Positions 44,004 through 53,323 of a stretch of DNA of 64,000 nt are shown here, piece by piece (the stretch's first letter is position 1; each line of letters begins with the position of its first letter). Origin of the DNA: CAVPDA01 sp963702495 (GTDB lineage Bacteria > Pseudomonadota > Gammaproteobacteria > Burkholderiales > Rhodocyclaceae). A program made the position numbers and the translations under genes. The stretch is from NCBI GenBank assembly GCA_963702495.1, contig CAVPDA010000019.1, positions 262,928 to 326,927 on the forward strand. The letters are read 5' to 3'. The notes under the pieces were generated by a model that was not told the origin of the DNA, did not search any database, and saw only the letters and a program-made list of their open reading frames with translations.

Positions 44004-44938
44004 CCTTGGTAGCTAGCTATTTATACAGTTTTCAATGCTGCATGAATGGCACGGCGCAGGGTTATCCACGGGCACCCTCTGCCTGCGCGCTTCTCACGCA
44101 GGCAGACGGGTGCCGGTGGGTAACCCGTGTTCGAGTCATTGCGCGCGGTTGAAAACCTGGAAATCGATACGCGTCGGCAAGATGCTTTGGCTTCGATGAA
44201 GTAGGCATCGAAATATCATGCCAAATTCCTGCGCTCCTGAAAACCGCCGAAACCCCGCACCCACGCCTCTTTCAGGCCGACCGACCCCTCAAATCTACCC
44301 ACACTTTTCCGCGAAGACCCACTTTGTATTGAACGACACAAGTGTCGGTTCAATTGCCGAGTGTCGGTGTAAACCAGATCGGTTTCCATTCAATTCGCCC
44401 CCACTGTCGGTCGAATTCTTTATCTGGACATCCAGGCTCACCGTACGAGCCAGCGGCGGGCCGATACTCATGTTCCCCGGCGGACATGTCGGGACGGTCA
44501 ATCTTACCCCAAGTGGATGGTGTCCAAAGCCCGCAAACACAGCTTCCCCGGGCGCGCCGGAATCGCCGGCCTTGCCCCTGCAGCCCAGACTCATGCCCAG
44601 TTTGCGTGAGGCGCTTCGTCTGCGCCGCTACGAAATTCTCGGTTGTCCGGTCTAGGAGTGGACCGGTCACCCGGCGCGATGATTTAGCCGTCCCGTCTGT
44701 GGCCGCTTATGGCCGTAAGCAGCCCATCCTCTCAGGCCAGCGCTGTCATTCGCGCCTCCCCCATCTGGGCCGACTGGCCCCGGTGCTCGACACCCGCGCA
44801 GCCGGTTTCCACTTGGCCGGCCCGGCAGACGGTCGCACCAAACTTCCTGGTCCGGCTGCGTGCGGGCGGAAACTCCCTGGTGTTCCGTCAAGCCCCTCGC
44901 CCGTTCGCGAAACAGCGCGGGGGTGACGATCGCTCAAC
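44004..44938. other. Non-coding or decayed region after the IS element
   Basis: About 930 bases. Open frames are present on both strands but none has a recognisable domain, ribosome site or steady codon bias. GTGTCGGT/TGTCGGT occurs three times between 44341 and 44410. The lower GC and the short repeats suggest remnants of mobile DNA. Confidence 0.4.
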
Positions 44939-46438
44939 CTACCGCATCCAGACACGCTGCCAATAGCGCGCACCCGTGAACCATCCCGAAGTCATCGCCG
45001 CAACAAGATCGGCATTCGAGACGTGCGTGGCGAACTGACTCGCCGCGCAAGCGCCAGACCACCGCGTCGGCCACTCTGCCAGAAAGGTCTGGAGCCCCGC
45101 GTTCAGCAGCACGGTGTCCGGCAACGCATCCCCGGCGAGATCCGTCAGCACACCGCAGAGCGACAGCCAAGTCTTGCGGAACACGGAGAGCTGCGCATCG
45201 AAGCGAATGCGGCCTTCAAGCGCAATCTCGTCGAGCAGCGCGAGCAACCACGCGAATCCGGCGGGGCGAGCCAGCGCGACCAAGCGGTCCAGCGAGCGCT
45301 CGACGTGGGCCAGCAGGGACCGCTCATCCGAGGTGACGCTGCCCAGTTGCGTCAAGGCGCGACACACCTGGGCGGTGTCCAGTGTCAGCCCCCCGATCAC
45401 CGCGGCAACCACCGCTTCGCGTTGCCGCTTGCTCACGCGAGCAGTCAGCGCCCAGTCGAGCACCGCCAGTCGGTTGTCCGGCGTCACGAAGAGATTGCCG
45501 CCGTGCAAGTCGCCGTGGAACACCGCCGGATCGTCGAGCGTCCAGAACGGGCTGGCGAGCAGTGCCGACATCGCGATAGTGGCAAGCGCCGTGCGCTGCC
45601 CCGGCGCGAGCACCGCGTCGGCCAGCGCCGTCCCATGTACCCGTTCCATCGCCGTCACCCAGGGGCCGCACCAGGGCAGCAGCTGCGGCACGAGGATCCG
45701 CGGATCGTGAGCATAGAAGGCCCGCGCTTCGCGCAGGTGGCTTTGCTCGACGTCGAGGCGCACCTCCTCTGTGAGCAACCGCCCAACCCCGTCGAGGATG
45801 TCGTGAAAGTCGAGGGCCGGCACAGCGAGTTCGGCACCGCGTCGGCTAAGGAAGTCGGCGACATCGTCCAACACGGCCAGCTCCTCGGCGAGCCGCTCCC
45901 GCACGCCCGGCCGGAGCACCTTGAACACGCCCTCGCGTACCCGTGCGCCCTCTCGCCATGAGAATGGCACCACCACGGCCACACTGCCCTGGGCAAGCGC
46001 CGCCTCACCGATGGCCAGTTGCGAGGCACCCTCCAGGGTAGCGCGCAGCTGCCGGACGATCGGCGCTGTCTGCGTATCGGCCGGCAACGACTCCAGCGAC
46101 CGCAGACGGCTGCGCAGCGCGGGGTCCAGGTACGGCTGCCGTGCCACCACTTGGCCGAGCTTGTGCAGCGTCGGACATTGGAGCAGCAACGAAACCAGCC
46201 GCTCGGCGGGTGCGGCGTCGGCATCGATCGCCGCCTGGGCCGTGACGATTTCCCAGCGCCGACGCTCAGGCAGCCGATTCAGGAAGTACAGCAGCCCTTC
46301 AACCAGGAGCGGGCGCCACCGCGCGAGTGTCGGCGGTAGCAGATCTCCCGGGCCAAAGGCGTCCAGCCACTCGGGATCGATGCGCAGCTCGGTGTCCGAG
46401 GTTGCGGAGCCGTGGCCGGAGCGCTTCTTTCGCGGCAC
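44939..46438 (-). CDS. UbiB/ABC1-family (AarF-like) atypical kinase
   Basis: About 499 residues. The family core is clear: LVSLLLQCPTLHKLGQVVARQPYLDPALRSRLRSLESLP, VAVVVPFSWREGARVREGVFKVLRPGVRERLAEEL (Lys in FKVLRP), EEVRLDVEQSHL, and the catalytic loop VFHGDLHGGNLFVTPDNRLAVLDWAL (HGDLHxxN and the D-W of the DFG equivalent). Relatives support ubiquinone or lipid metabolism. The KxGQ motif is LGQVVA here. A GTG at 46438 is a likely start because upstream sequence is not coding-like; an ATG further upstream (46699) opens only low-quality sequence. Confidence 0.82.
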   Translation of the reverse strand: MPRKKRSGHGSATSDTELRIDPEWLDAFGPGDLLPPTLARWRPLLVEGLLYFLNRLPERRRWEIVTAQAAIDADAAPAERLVSLLLQCPTLHKLGQVVARQPYLDPALRSRLRSLESLPADTQTAPIVRQLRATLEGASQLAIGEAALAQGSVAVVVPFSWREGARVREGVFKVLRPGVRERLAEELAVLDDVADFLSRRGAELAVPALDFHDILDGVGRLLTEEVRLDVEQSHLREARAFYAHDPRILVPQLLPWCGPWVTAMERVHGTALADAVLAPGQRTALATIAMSALLASPFWTLDDPAVFHGDLHGGNLFVTPDNRLAVLDWALTARVSKRQREAVVAAVIGGLTLDTAQVCRALTQLGSVTSDERSLLAHVERSLDRLVALARPAGFAWLLALLDEIALEGRIRFDAQLSVFRKTWLSLCGVLTDLAGDALPDTVLLNAGLQTFLAEWPTRWSGACAASQFATHVSNADLVAAMTSGWFTGARYWQRVWMR

Positions 46439-46569
46439 GCAGCGATACCCTTGAAGTTCCGTTCGCCTCAAGGCCGGGTTGGTGACCGAACCGATGAGGC
46501 AGTCATGGGGGCTCGACGTCGGACCGGTCCCCCCGCAACCCCATAACCGACGGTGAGCCTGGGCCGGTC

Positions 46570-46833
46570 CTACTTCGCGGCCGTCGCGTCCTTCACGCAC
46601 TTCTTCACGAAGCTCGACTTCGCTGCGCCGGCAAGCTTCTTCTCGGTCGCCAGGTCCGTGCAGGCCTTGTTGGCCGCCGCGGCGGCGTCCTTGTCGCACT
46701 TCTTCATGAAGCTCGTCTTGGCTGCGCCCGACAGCTTCTTCTCGGTGGCCTGTGCTTCACAGGCGGGGTTGGCGGCGAATCAGACGGTGCTGGTGAGCAG
46801 CGAGATCAGCGCGATAGCGGTGAGACCCTTCAT
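46570..46833 (-). pseudogene. psiF: PsiF-repeat secreted protein with an in-frame stop in the signal peptide
   Basis: MKGLTAIALISLLTSTV, then TGA (codon 18), then FAANPACEAQATEKKLSGAAKTSFMKKC and a second repeat CTDLATEKKLAGAAKSSFVKKCVKDATAAK. Two PsiF repeats with the cysteine pairs are intact after the stop. TCA to TGA, one base, would restore a normal signal peptide. Either the gene is silenced or a base is wrong. An AAGGA ribosome site precedes the ATG. Confidence 0.82.
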
Positions 46834-47588
46834 GACATGTCCTTTCTGGTTCGGTGGGAGAGACGGCCGCCACGGTTGGCGATCCACATCGGCACCGGGC
46901 GGCCGAACCCTCGTATGGTACCCTGCCAGCGCCCCACTTCCGGGACTGCGCACCGATCGGCGGTGACGCTGCGCTCCTGCCGCCGCCCCGGTGCAAGGTG
47001 ATACACACGCTATCCAGACGCCTGACCCTCGCGGCGCTAATGTGGTCGAGCCGGGCTATCGTTCAGATTGGTTGCCGCCTGCACCCGCCGGCGCGCTTCC
47101 CCGGTTTGGGCTTCGGGCTTGGCATTGCCCGCCGCATCGTGGAGCGGCGCGGCGGCAGCCTTTCCGCGTAAGGCGTGCCGGGAAGGCGCGCTCGATTTCG
47201 ATTCGACTTTGGGTCGGAGCGAGTATAGAAGGACGCTGACTGATTCCAGCTCGTGGCGAAGCCGAAATGACAGGCCTAAGTCATTTCTGCGCGCCGCGAA
47301 CTCGACACTGCTGGGTGAGCGCTGTTTGCTTGGGTTTGCGACCGGATTGGCCGAGGTCTAGAACGCCATGACGCCTTGGCTCACGGCCGCTCGATTAGGG
47401 GGAACGGTCGGCGGCGGCGCAACCGATCCTGACCGACACGTCGCTGACAGCAACGCGACGATCGCAAGGACGTCTCGGCGGTCGAGGCTTCCGCCCGACC
47501 TGTTTCGACCTTACATCTCGTTACAAAACGCGACCGCAAAGGCGGCGGCTTGCCTGAACGATTGGGCAACATACCCCATCCAAGTTGT
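46834..47588. other. Sparse region with a histidine kinase tail fragment
   Basis: About 750 bases. Only one protein-like stretch is visible: GLGFGLGIARRIVERRGGSLSA (about 47102-47171, plus strand), which reads like the ATP-lid end of a histidine kinase. Nothing of the rest of the kinase is present, so it is a fragment left by a deletion. Confidence 0.5.
47102..47171 (+). pseudogene. Fragment of a histidine kinase ATPase domain
   Basis: Residues GLGFGLGIARRIVERRGGSLSA followed by a stop resemble the G2-box end of HATPase_c. About 22 residues only. Confidence 0.4.
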
Positions 47589-47873
47589 ATGGATGACACT
47601 CTGAAGAGAACAGCGAAACGCCTGTTCATTTCGCTACTCGCTGTGGCCGCGCTATCCGGATGCGTTGCGGTGCCCTATGGGTCGCCGTACTACGGATCGC
47701 CGTATTCCTCCTACACACCCTATCCGGTAGAAGACTATGGGCGACCCATCTACGCCGCGCCGCAGGTGTACGTTGCGCCGCCGGTGTATTGGGGACCGCC
47801 TCTGTATCTGGACTTTCGGTTCAGGGGCGGTCACGGTGGTCACCGCGGCAGATGGGGCCACGGCCGACGGTAG
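47589..47873 (+). CDS. Small Tyr/Pro/Gly-rich lipoprotein
   Basis: A 94-residue protein with a lipobox (LLAVAALSGCVAV) and a mature part rich in Tyr, Pro and Gly (YGSPYYGSPYSSYTPYPVEDYGRPIYAAPQVYVAPPVYWGPPLYLDFRF) and a Gly/His/Arg tail (RGGHGGHRGRWGHGRR). It is anchored in the outer membrane; the tail could bind metal or polyanions. Function unknown. Start chosen at 47589, directly before the charged n-region. Confidence 0.75.
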   Translation: MDDTLKRTAKRLFISLLAVAALSGCVAVPYGSPYYGSPYSSYTPYPVEDYGRPIYAAPQVYVAPPVYWGPPLYLDFRFRGGHGGHRGRWGHGRR

Positions 47874-48125
47874 CTCGTCGTTCACGGGCACTTGGGGGGC
47901 GCCTTGCTGCTTCCCAAGAATCGACAGTTCACAATCATGCCCATAGATCCATGATTGTCAGTGACTGTCGCGGAAGTGAACTTCACGGGCATTGTCGCGC
48001 ACATCCATGATGGGTGAGTGCGATCACGCTGGGGATTCCGCCGGCCCGCTGTTCAGCAATCCCCATGTCAGACTGGTGCGTCTACATCGCACGCGGAGGA
48101 CCCAGGACCTCGTGGTAGGAATCCA

Positions 48126-48920
48126 TCAGCTTGAATCAGACGGCTGCACCAACAACGGCACATCGTCGCTTGCGTCCTTGAGCGCAACGCCGGTGAGCTT
48201 GCGGCGTTGCGCCTCGGTCATCAGGTACACGAGTCTATGGGCCGCCTGCACGTAGCTCAGGCCACCGTCGGCGTGGATGTTTGAGATGCAGTTGCGCTGC
48301 GCATCGGTGCGCCCGACACGTGGGGCGTGAGTCAGGTAGATGCCCAGGCTGTCGGCACAAGACAGGCCCGGCCGCTCGCCGATGAGCATGGCCACCTGAG
48401 CCGCGCGCAGCAGCTCGCCGATTTCGTCGCCCAGCGCCACCCGCGCCATCTCGGCAACGACCACCGGCGCAATACACCAGCCGCGCTCGCCCAGCGCTTT
48501 GTGGGCCAGGGCCAGCAGGCCGAGGGCGTGGCGTTGCGCCGCCAGTGCCGACAGGCCGTCGGCGATGACGAATACGGCGTCGAAGTCTTGCGCCAGACAT
48601 TCGGCGCAAGACTGCATCCATTCCCGCGAGGACGGATCGAGTCGTCGTCCCAGATCGGGTCGCTGCAGGAATTCCTGGCGGCTCGCCACGGCGCTGCGGA
48701 CGCGAAGGAATTTGAGCCCCCTTTCTGCCAGTCGAGCCTCGATCGCGGCAGCGTCGAAGGGCAGATGCACCGCATCGCGGGCTCGCGCATGGGCAAGTTG
48801 AAACTCCAGCATCGGTGCCGTCGGGAGGCTGCCACCCGCACGCCCCAGGGCGATGCGGGCGCCGGTGAACTGACGCAGCACCTGCCAGGGATTGGCGGTC
48901 AGGAAATCCTTGTTCGGCAT
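48126..48920 (-). CDS. eutC: Ethanolamine ammonia-lyase small subunit
   Basis: A 264-residue EutC: TGARIALGRAGGSLPTAPMLEFQLAHARARDAVHLPFD, LQRPDLGRRLDPSSREW, FDAVFVIADGLSALAAQRHA, RVALGDEIGELLRAAQVAMLIGERPGLSCADSLGIYLTHAPRVGRTDAQRNCISNIHADGGLSYVQAAHRLVYLMTEAQRRKLTGVALKD. It pairs with EutB to bind adenosylcobalamin and convert ethanolamine to acetaldehyde and ammonia. It starts 2 bases after the eutB stop. Confidence 0.97.
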   Translation of the reverse strand: MPNKDFLTANPWQVLRQFTGARIALGRAGGSLPTAPMLEFQLAHARARDAVHLPFDAAAIEARLAERGLKFLRVRSAVASRQEFLQRPDLGRRLDPSSREWMQSCAECLAQDFDAVFVIADGLSALAAQRHALGLLALAHKALGERGWCIAPVVVAEMARVALGDEIGELLRAAQVAMLIGERPGLSCADSLGIYLTHAPRVGRTDAQRNCISNIHADGGLSYVQAAHRLVYLMTEAQRRKLTGVALKDASDDVPLLVQPSDSS

Positions 48921-48922
48921 GG

Positions 48923-50308
48923 CTATCCTGCCGGCAGATCTGCGCGTACCAGCGCGTGGCGGTCATCGATCTGGCGCAGCCGCTGACCGTGCATGACGCC
49001 CATCTTTTCCAGCCAGGCCTCGAACTCCGGCGCCGGCCGCAGACCCAGCACCTGTCGCACGTACAAGGCGTCATGGAAGGACGTGCTCTGGTAGTTGAGC
49101 ATGATGTCGTCGGCGCCGGGCACACCCATGAAGTAGTTGCAGCCGGCCACGGCCAGCAGTGTCATCAGGTTGTCCATGTCGTCCTGGTCGGCCTCGGCGT
49201 GGTTCGTATAGCACACGTCGCAGCCCATGGGCACGCCCAGGAGCTTGCCGCAGAAATGGTCCTCCAGTCCGGCACGAATGATCTGCTTGCCGTCGTACAA
49301 GTACTCAGGGCCGATGAAACCCACCACCGTGTTCACCAGGAGCGGCTCGAAATGCCGCGCCACCCCGTACGCGCGCGCCTCGCAGGTCTGCTGGTCCAAG
49401 CCGTGGTGGGCATTGGCGGACAGGGCACTGCCCTGGCCGGTCTCGAAGTACATGACGTTGTTGCCCAGCGTGCCGCGCTGGAGCGAGAGCGCCGCCTCGC
49501 GCGCTTCCTCCAGCAGCTTGAGGCTGATGCCGAAGCTGCGGTTGGCCGCCTCGGTGCCGGCCACCGACTGGAACACCAGATCCACCGGTGCGCCGCGCTC
49601 CATCGCCTGCATCGTGGTGGTGACATGGGCCAGCACGCAGGACTGGGTCGGGATGTCGAAGCGACGACGCACTTCGTCCACCAGATCCAGCAGGGTGATG
49701 GTTTTCTGGAGGCTGTCGGACGCCGGATTGATGCCGATCACCGCATCCCCGGCGCCGTAGAGCAGACCGTCGAGGATGGCGGCGGCGATCCCGCGCGGAT
49801 CGTCCGCCGGATGGTTGGGCTGCAGCCGTATCGCCAGCCGGCCGGGCAGGCCGAGGGTGTTGCGAAAGCGCACGACGACGCTGCACTTCTTCGCCACCAG
49901 AATCAGATCCTGATTGCGCATGATCTTTGCCACGGCCGCCGCCATCTCCGGCGTCAGCCCGGGTGCCACGCGGGCCAGCGCGACGCCCTCGGCCTCGTAG
50001 GACAGCAGCCAGTCGCGCAACTCCCCCACCGTGAAGGAGGCAATTTCCTCGAAGGCGGCGCGGTCGTGGGTATCGAGGATGAGGCGGGTCACCTCATCCT
50101 CTTCGTACGGGATCAGGGGCTCTTCCAGAAAGGTCCTGAGGGACACTTCCGCCAAGGCGAGGCGCGCAGCGACACGCTCCTCGTCACCGGCGGCAGCGAT
50201 GCCGGCCAGCTGGTCGCCCGACTTTGGCGGGCTGGCCTTGGCCAGCAGGCTCTTCAGGTCGTCGAAGACGTAACGGCGATGGCCAAGCGTGTGGGTGAAT
50301 CGCGGCAT
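48923..50308 (-). CDS. eutB: Ethanolamine ammonia-lyase large subunit
   Basis: A 461-residue EutB with landmarks RYVFDDLKSLLAKASPPKSGDQLAGIAA, SRFRNTLGLPGRLAIRLQPNHPADDPRGIAAAILDGLLYGAGDAVIGINPASDS, CVLAHVTTTMQAMERGAPVDLVFQSVAGTEAANRSFGI, MYFETGQGSALSANAHHGLDQQTCEARAYGVARHFEPLLVNTVVGFIGPEYLYDGKQIIRAGLEDHFCGKLLGVPMGCDVCYTNHAEADQDDMDNLMTLLAVAGCNYFMGVPGADDIMLNYQSTSFHDALYVRQVLGLRPAPEFEAWLEKMG. This is the catalytic TIM-barrel of the adenosylcobalamin enzyme, full length. No eut shell, EutA or permease gene is adjacent, so this is the short, non-microcompartment form. Confidence 0.97.
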   Translation of the reverse strand: MPRFTHTLGHRRYVFDDLKSLLAKASPPKSGDQLAGIAAAGDEERVAARLALAEVSLRTFLEEPLIPYEEDEVTRLILDTHDRAAFEEIASFTVGELRDWLLSYEAEGVALARVAPGLTPEMAAAVAKIMRNQDLILVAKKCSVVVRFRNTLGLPGRLAIRLQPNHPADDPRGIAAAILDGLLYGAGDAVIGINPASDSLQKTITLLDLVDEVRRRFDIPTQSCVLAHVTTTMQAMERGAPVDLVFQSVAGTEAANRSFGISLKLLEEAREAALSLQRGTLGNNVMYFETGQGSALSANAHHGLDQQTCEARAYGVARHFEPLLVNTVVGFIGPEYLYDGKQIIRAGLEDHFCGKLLGVPMGCDVCYTNHAEADQDDMDNLMTLLAVAGCNYFMGVPGADDIMLNYQSTSFHDALYVRQVLGLRPAPEFEAWLEKMGVMHGQRLRQIDDRHALVRADLPAG

Positions 50309-50798
50309 GTTTGGGGCCTATCGACCTGGGGCAGGGCTCACAGCCGGCCCATTATGCGCGCAGCGCCGTTACACATGAACGTCTCCCCTTGGCGAGCAAA
50401 GCCTCTGCCGCGGGAGCGATTGCAGCGACGATGGATGGATGACAGCCACACGCGCTTCATGGGTCCCCGCCCAGATGGCGGCACCCGGCGCAGGCACCCG
50501 GCTAGCCTTGCCAATGGCGCCCCTAGCTCGGCGAGCATCTGCGAAGTGCGCGCCGTCGGTCGCGCAATCCAGAAGATCGAAGTCTGAATCCGACCGAAGT
50601 CCAGCGGCTGTTCGACCTCGCCGATGCGTACCGGATGCAGCGCGCCGCCTCGTCCTTGACGAAGCCCGAGCGAACCTTAGCGCCGGCACGCCGGTGGTCT
50701 GGGCTTGAACGCCAGATCGCCTGTGGATATGCCCATCGTTGCCGTAGACACAACCGAGCACGTATCCTGCAAACATCAACCAGAGTCTGGAGAAGATC
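50309..50798. other. Gap upstream of eutB
   Basis: About 490 bases with no gene seen on either strand. It should contain the minus-strand eutB promoter near 50320-50400. Confidence 0.4.
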
Positions 50799-51266
50799 AT
50801 GGCTGCCCGCGCTCCAAGCCGTCTTTCCCACGCCCAACGCATGGACCGCATTGCCGAGGTCTTCCGCCGCGGTGGCGACGCCACCGCCACGACCCTGAAA
50901 GGCTCCCCTCGCAGGGGAAGCATGATGAACGCGGACAGTGCCACCCCGCCGCCGGCCGACACTGGCGGCCTCGGCACGCCAGGCTGGTTCAAGAAGGCGC
51001 GACCGGACAGCGCGCCCAAAAGCCATCGCGCGCACTCCGAGTTCTCGCACCTGCACCGCAGCCTAGCCAAGGGCGAACCGATCCCGCGGGCGCCGGGTAT
51101 GATGGAGCAGATCAAGGGGTTGTCCCAGCTTCTTGTGCAGCGGCCCCTCTCCCAACAGGAGGCAGAAGCCCTCCGCGGTGAGGAAGGCGAGGACCAGCCG
51201 GACGATGAGCCGGGTGGAACCGGAGCGCAAGCCCGCGCCGAGGAGGACGACGAGGCCTTCGAATAG
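50799..51266 (+). CDS. Unknown protein, low complexity
   Basis: A possible 155-residue frame with a good ribosome site (GGAGAAG, 5 bases upstream): MAARAPSRLSHAQRMDRIAEVFRRGGDATATTLKGSPRR, then MMNADSATPPPADTGGLGTPGWFKKARPDS, EQIKGLSQLLVQRPLSQQEAEAL and an acidic Glu/Asp/Gly tail. It has no known domain. A competing minus-strand frame (51063-51320) overlaps. Moderately low certainty. Confidence 0.4.
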   Translation: MAARAPSRLSHAQRMDRIAEVFRRGGDATATTLKGSPRRGSMMNADSATPPPADTGGLGTPGWFKKARPDSAPKSHRAHSEFSHLHRSLAKGEPIPRAPGMMEQIKGLSQLLVQRPLSQQEAEALRGEEGEDQPDDEPGGTGAQARAEEDDEAFE

Positions 51267-51457
51267 GGAGCGGGCGAAGCCTTCCTGCGAAGGGTCGGCG
51301 CGCCTCGTCTGCTCGGACATTCAACCGTCTGCGGCCACTCGAGGGATGCAACCGACCTGCCTTCAGGCCGCTGGAATAGCCGCGCAATTGCCTCACATGT
51401 CCGTCGATCGCGCCCGCAGCGACCCAGCGCGCTTATTCTGCTCATGGAGGCCGCCGC

Positions 51458-51856
51458 ATGAACGGGCGAGTATTCTTCCAGCACAGGCACCAGGAGCCCG
51501 GGGTGAGCGAACCGGCAGGGCCTCGTTCTGCAGAGCCCAATTTCATTGACCCCTATGCCGAGAAGCGGCGCCGTGCGGTTGAACTGCGGCGAGCGCTATG
51601 CATTGCATCCGGCGAAGGCTTTGCACCGATGGTCCTCAGGAGCTGGAAGCGCCAGAGGAATGCGGAACCCGCCGCACTGACTCGGCCGCGTGACGAGGTC
51701 ATTCTCAGAACGGCGCAGCAGCACGCGCCACTCCCAGACGCAAGCGCCCAGGCAAGGCGAACGCGTGAGCTAGACCACGCCCGAAGACAAGCTGTGCCTT
51801 GGGATCTTGTGCGAGCTACGAAATCCTCCACGGCGGTTCATCTAGTTTCGATGTAG
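51458..51856 (+). CDS. Unknown small protein
   Basis: A 132-residue Arg/Ala-rich frame with GGAGG upstream (ATG at 51458): NFIDPYAEKRRRAVELRRALCIASGEGFAPMVLRSWKRQRNAEPAALTRPRDEVILRTAQQHAPLPDASAQARRTRELDHARRQAVPWDLVRA. No recognised family, probably accessory. GC content declines toward its end. Confidence 0.45.
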   Translation: MNGRVFFQHRHQEPGVSEPAGPRSAEPNFIDPYAEKRRRAVELRRALCIASGEGFAPMVLRSWKRQRNAEPAALTRPRDEVILRTAQQHAPLPDASAQARRTRELDHARRQAVPWDLVRATKSSTAVHLVSM

Positions 51857-51875
51857 CCTTTTCGTTGTTCGCATC

Positions 51876-52217
51876 ATGTTTGGCCGTACCCCCAAAGCGG
51901 CAGAAAGAGCCCGTCCCATGAAAGCTCCAAAAATGTTGCCCTGGTTGGCCCGCAAGGCGGGAATCTCCGAAGAGCACGCCGAACAGCTATGGGCCGAGGC
52001 GGTTGTCTGCGCAACGGTGCAGACGGGATGGGTCGGCACGCCGGAATACTGGAAGGCCGCGGTGGATCGCGTGGTCGAACTGATTGAGCTGGAGTCACAG
52101 TCGCTGCGCAAGATTACCATCGAACGCGAGTCGGTCGGACACCCGGCGCGCCGGCCCTCTTCTGTGATGGTTGGGCGGAACCAGAGTCTGCACCGAAACT
52201 CGGAGACGAGCGCATAG
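51876..52217 (+). CDS. Small conserved protein of unknown function
   Basis: Up to 113 residues. The core MKAPKMLPWLARKAGISEEHAEQLWAEAVVCATVQTGWVGTPEYWKAAVDRVVELIELES (start probably at 51918) is a short helical motif that I recall from accessory regions of betaproteobacteria, with the W-V-G-T-x-E-Y-W-K-A-A signature. Function unknown; the C-terminal third may be out of the true frame. Confidence 0.6.
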   Translation: MFGRTPKAAERARPMKAPKMLPWLARKAGISEEHAEQLWAEAVVCATVQTGWVGTPEYWKAAVDRVVELIELESQSLRKITIERESVGHPARRPSSVMVGRNQSLHRNSETSA

Positions 52218-52635
52218 CCGGCTCGGGCCCGCGCACTTGCGGGAGGCCTCTGCTTCTTCCTCAAGGCCGGCACCGGGATGCCTGTCGGGTCTTGGACCCC
52301 ACATAGCACATTGCCGGACCTGCCGGGGAATCCACTCCAACAGCGCTGCGTATCGGGATGCCTGCACGCGGGTATCAGCCGCGCACCGCTGCTCCACCCC
52401 TTCTTGTCGGGACATGAGCGCTCCGGGGAATGTTTGGGTCGGCACGCCGGCGGTATGATGTCGCTCACGCAAGAGCACGCAATGGCCGGTTCTGGCCGCC
52501 GCTGCCCGGCAATGGTGGCCCAAGCTCGTGGCGAGCGGCAGCGATCACGAAATACCACGAAAGGGGCCTACCCCGCCCGCATTTCTCCCGTCGAGAACAT
52601 CAGCACCTGCTCGTGCCAGCAGGACGCCCCTCGAT
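52218..52635. other. Gap with no recognisable gene
   Basis: About 420 bases between convergent genes. No terminator hairpin, RNA or gene was seen. Confidence 0.4.
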
Positions 52636-52896
52636 TCAAGCGAAGGTGAACTTCGCGCTCGGATAGACTTTCCGAAGCGGCTCCAGGTGTGGGTTGTCGT
52701 AGAACCAATCCATCCAGAGTCGTATCACCCTGCCATCCGCGGCGTCCTCCCCGATCCGTTCCAGTGCACTACGAATCAGAACCAGTCCGCGCTCTCGCTC
52801 ATAGATCGCAGGCCTTTGCTGAAACTCCAGAGTATCCTTGAGTCGATCGTACAGGGCCAATTCCGACGGCACCCAATACTGCTTCGGTCGTCTCAC
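52636..52896 (-). CDS. Small unknown protein
   Basis: An 86-residue frame from a GTG start: RRPKQYWVPSELALYDRLKDTLEFQQRPAIYERERGLVLIRSALERIGEDAADGRVIRLWMDWFYDNPHLEPLRKVYPSAKFTFA. It is helical with aromatic residues at regular places and codon use typical of the genome. Family not recognised. It follows a possible upstream gene ending at 52897. Confidence 0.5.
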   Translation of the reverse strand: MRRPKQYWVPSELALYDRLKDTLEFQQRPAIYERERGLVLIRSALERIGEDAADGRVIRLWMDWFYDNPHLEPLRKVYPSAKFTFA

Positions 52897-53256
52897 TCAC
52901 ATTCCCGTCGGCGGATGTGAATTCGCCGGTGACAGTAGCTTGCACTCACTCGCTGACCTCGCGCTCAATCGTTGCTGAAGCACTGGGCTCGCAATGTCCG
53001 GGGACTTCGTCGGAAACACGCAGTCGATGCAGCCCGAGTTGCACCCAAGAATGGTATCGACCTCGACGATCGGAAGCTGCATGGCGTGGAACCGGAGCCG
53101 GATCTTGGAGCCCATGGTCATCTCAGGGGAAAAAAGATCCGCGTCCATCAGGCCCTTGCCCGGCCACGAGGCGGTGCCGTCCCGGACGTCGCTCACATTT
53201 GCGCTGCCGTCGGCGCAGGATCCCTGTTTCTCGCGTCTTTGGGCGTGGCCCACCAA
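52897..53256 (-). CDS. Possible PilZ-like small protein
   Basis: A frame ending LMDADLFSPEMTMGSKIRLRFHAMQLPIVEVDTILGCNSGCIDCVFPTKSPDIASPVLQQRLSARSASECK. The part LRFHAMQLPIVEVDTILGCNSGCIDCVF has beta-strand character with three cysteines and recalls PilZ-type ends, but the c-di-GMP motif RxxxR/DxSxxG is not visible. The start is uncertain. Confidence 0.35.
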   Translation of the reverse strand: MVGHAQRREKQGSCADGSANVSDVRDGTASWPGKGLMDADLFSPEMTMGSKIRLRFHAMQLPIVEVDTILGCNSGCIDCVFPTKSPDIASPVLQQRLSARSASECKLLSPANSHPPTGM

Positions 53257-53323
53257 CGACCGCCCCGCCCGGCCAGATTGCCTCGCTTACGGGCCCGGGG
53301 CCCGGGACTGGTCGGTCTGCGTA

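Noticed and set aside
44218..44930. Several open frames on both strands
   Set aside because: No ribosome sites, no domain signatures, inconsistent codon bias.
47372..47530. Possible short plus-strand gene upstream of the lipoprotein
   Set aside because: No start context and no continuity; non-coding in character.
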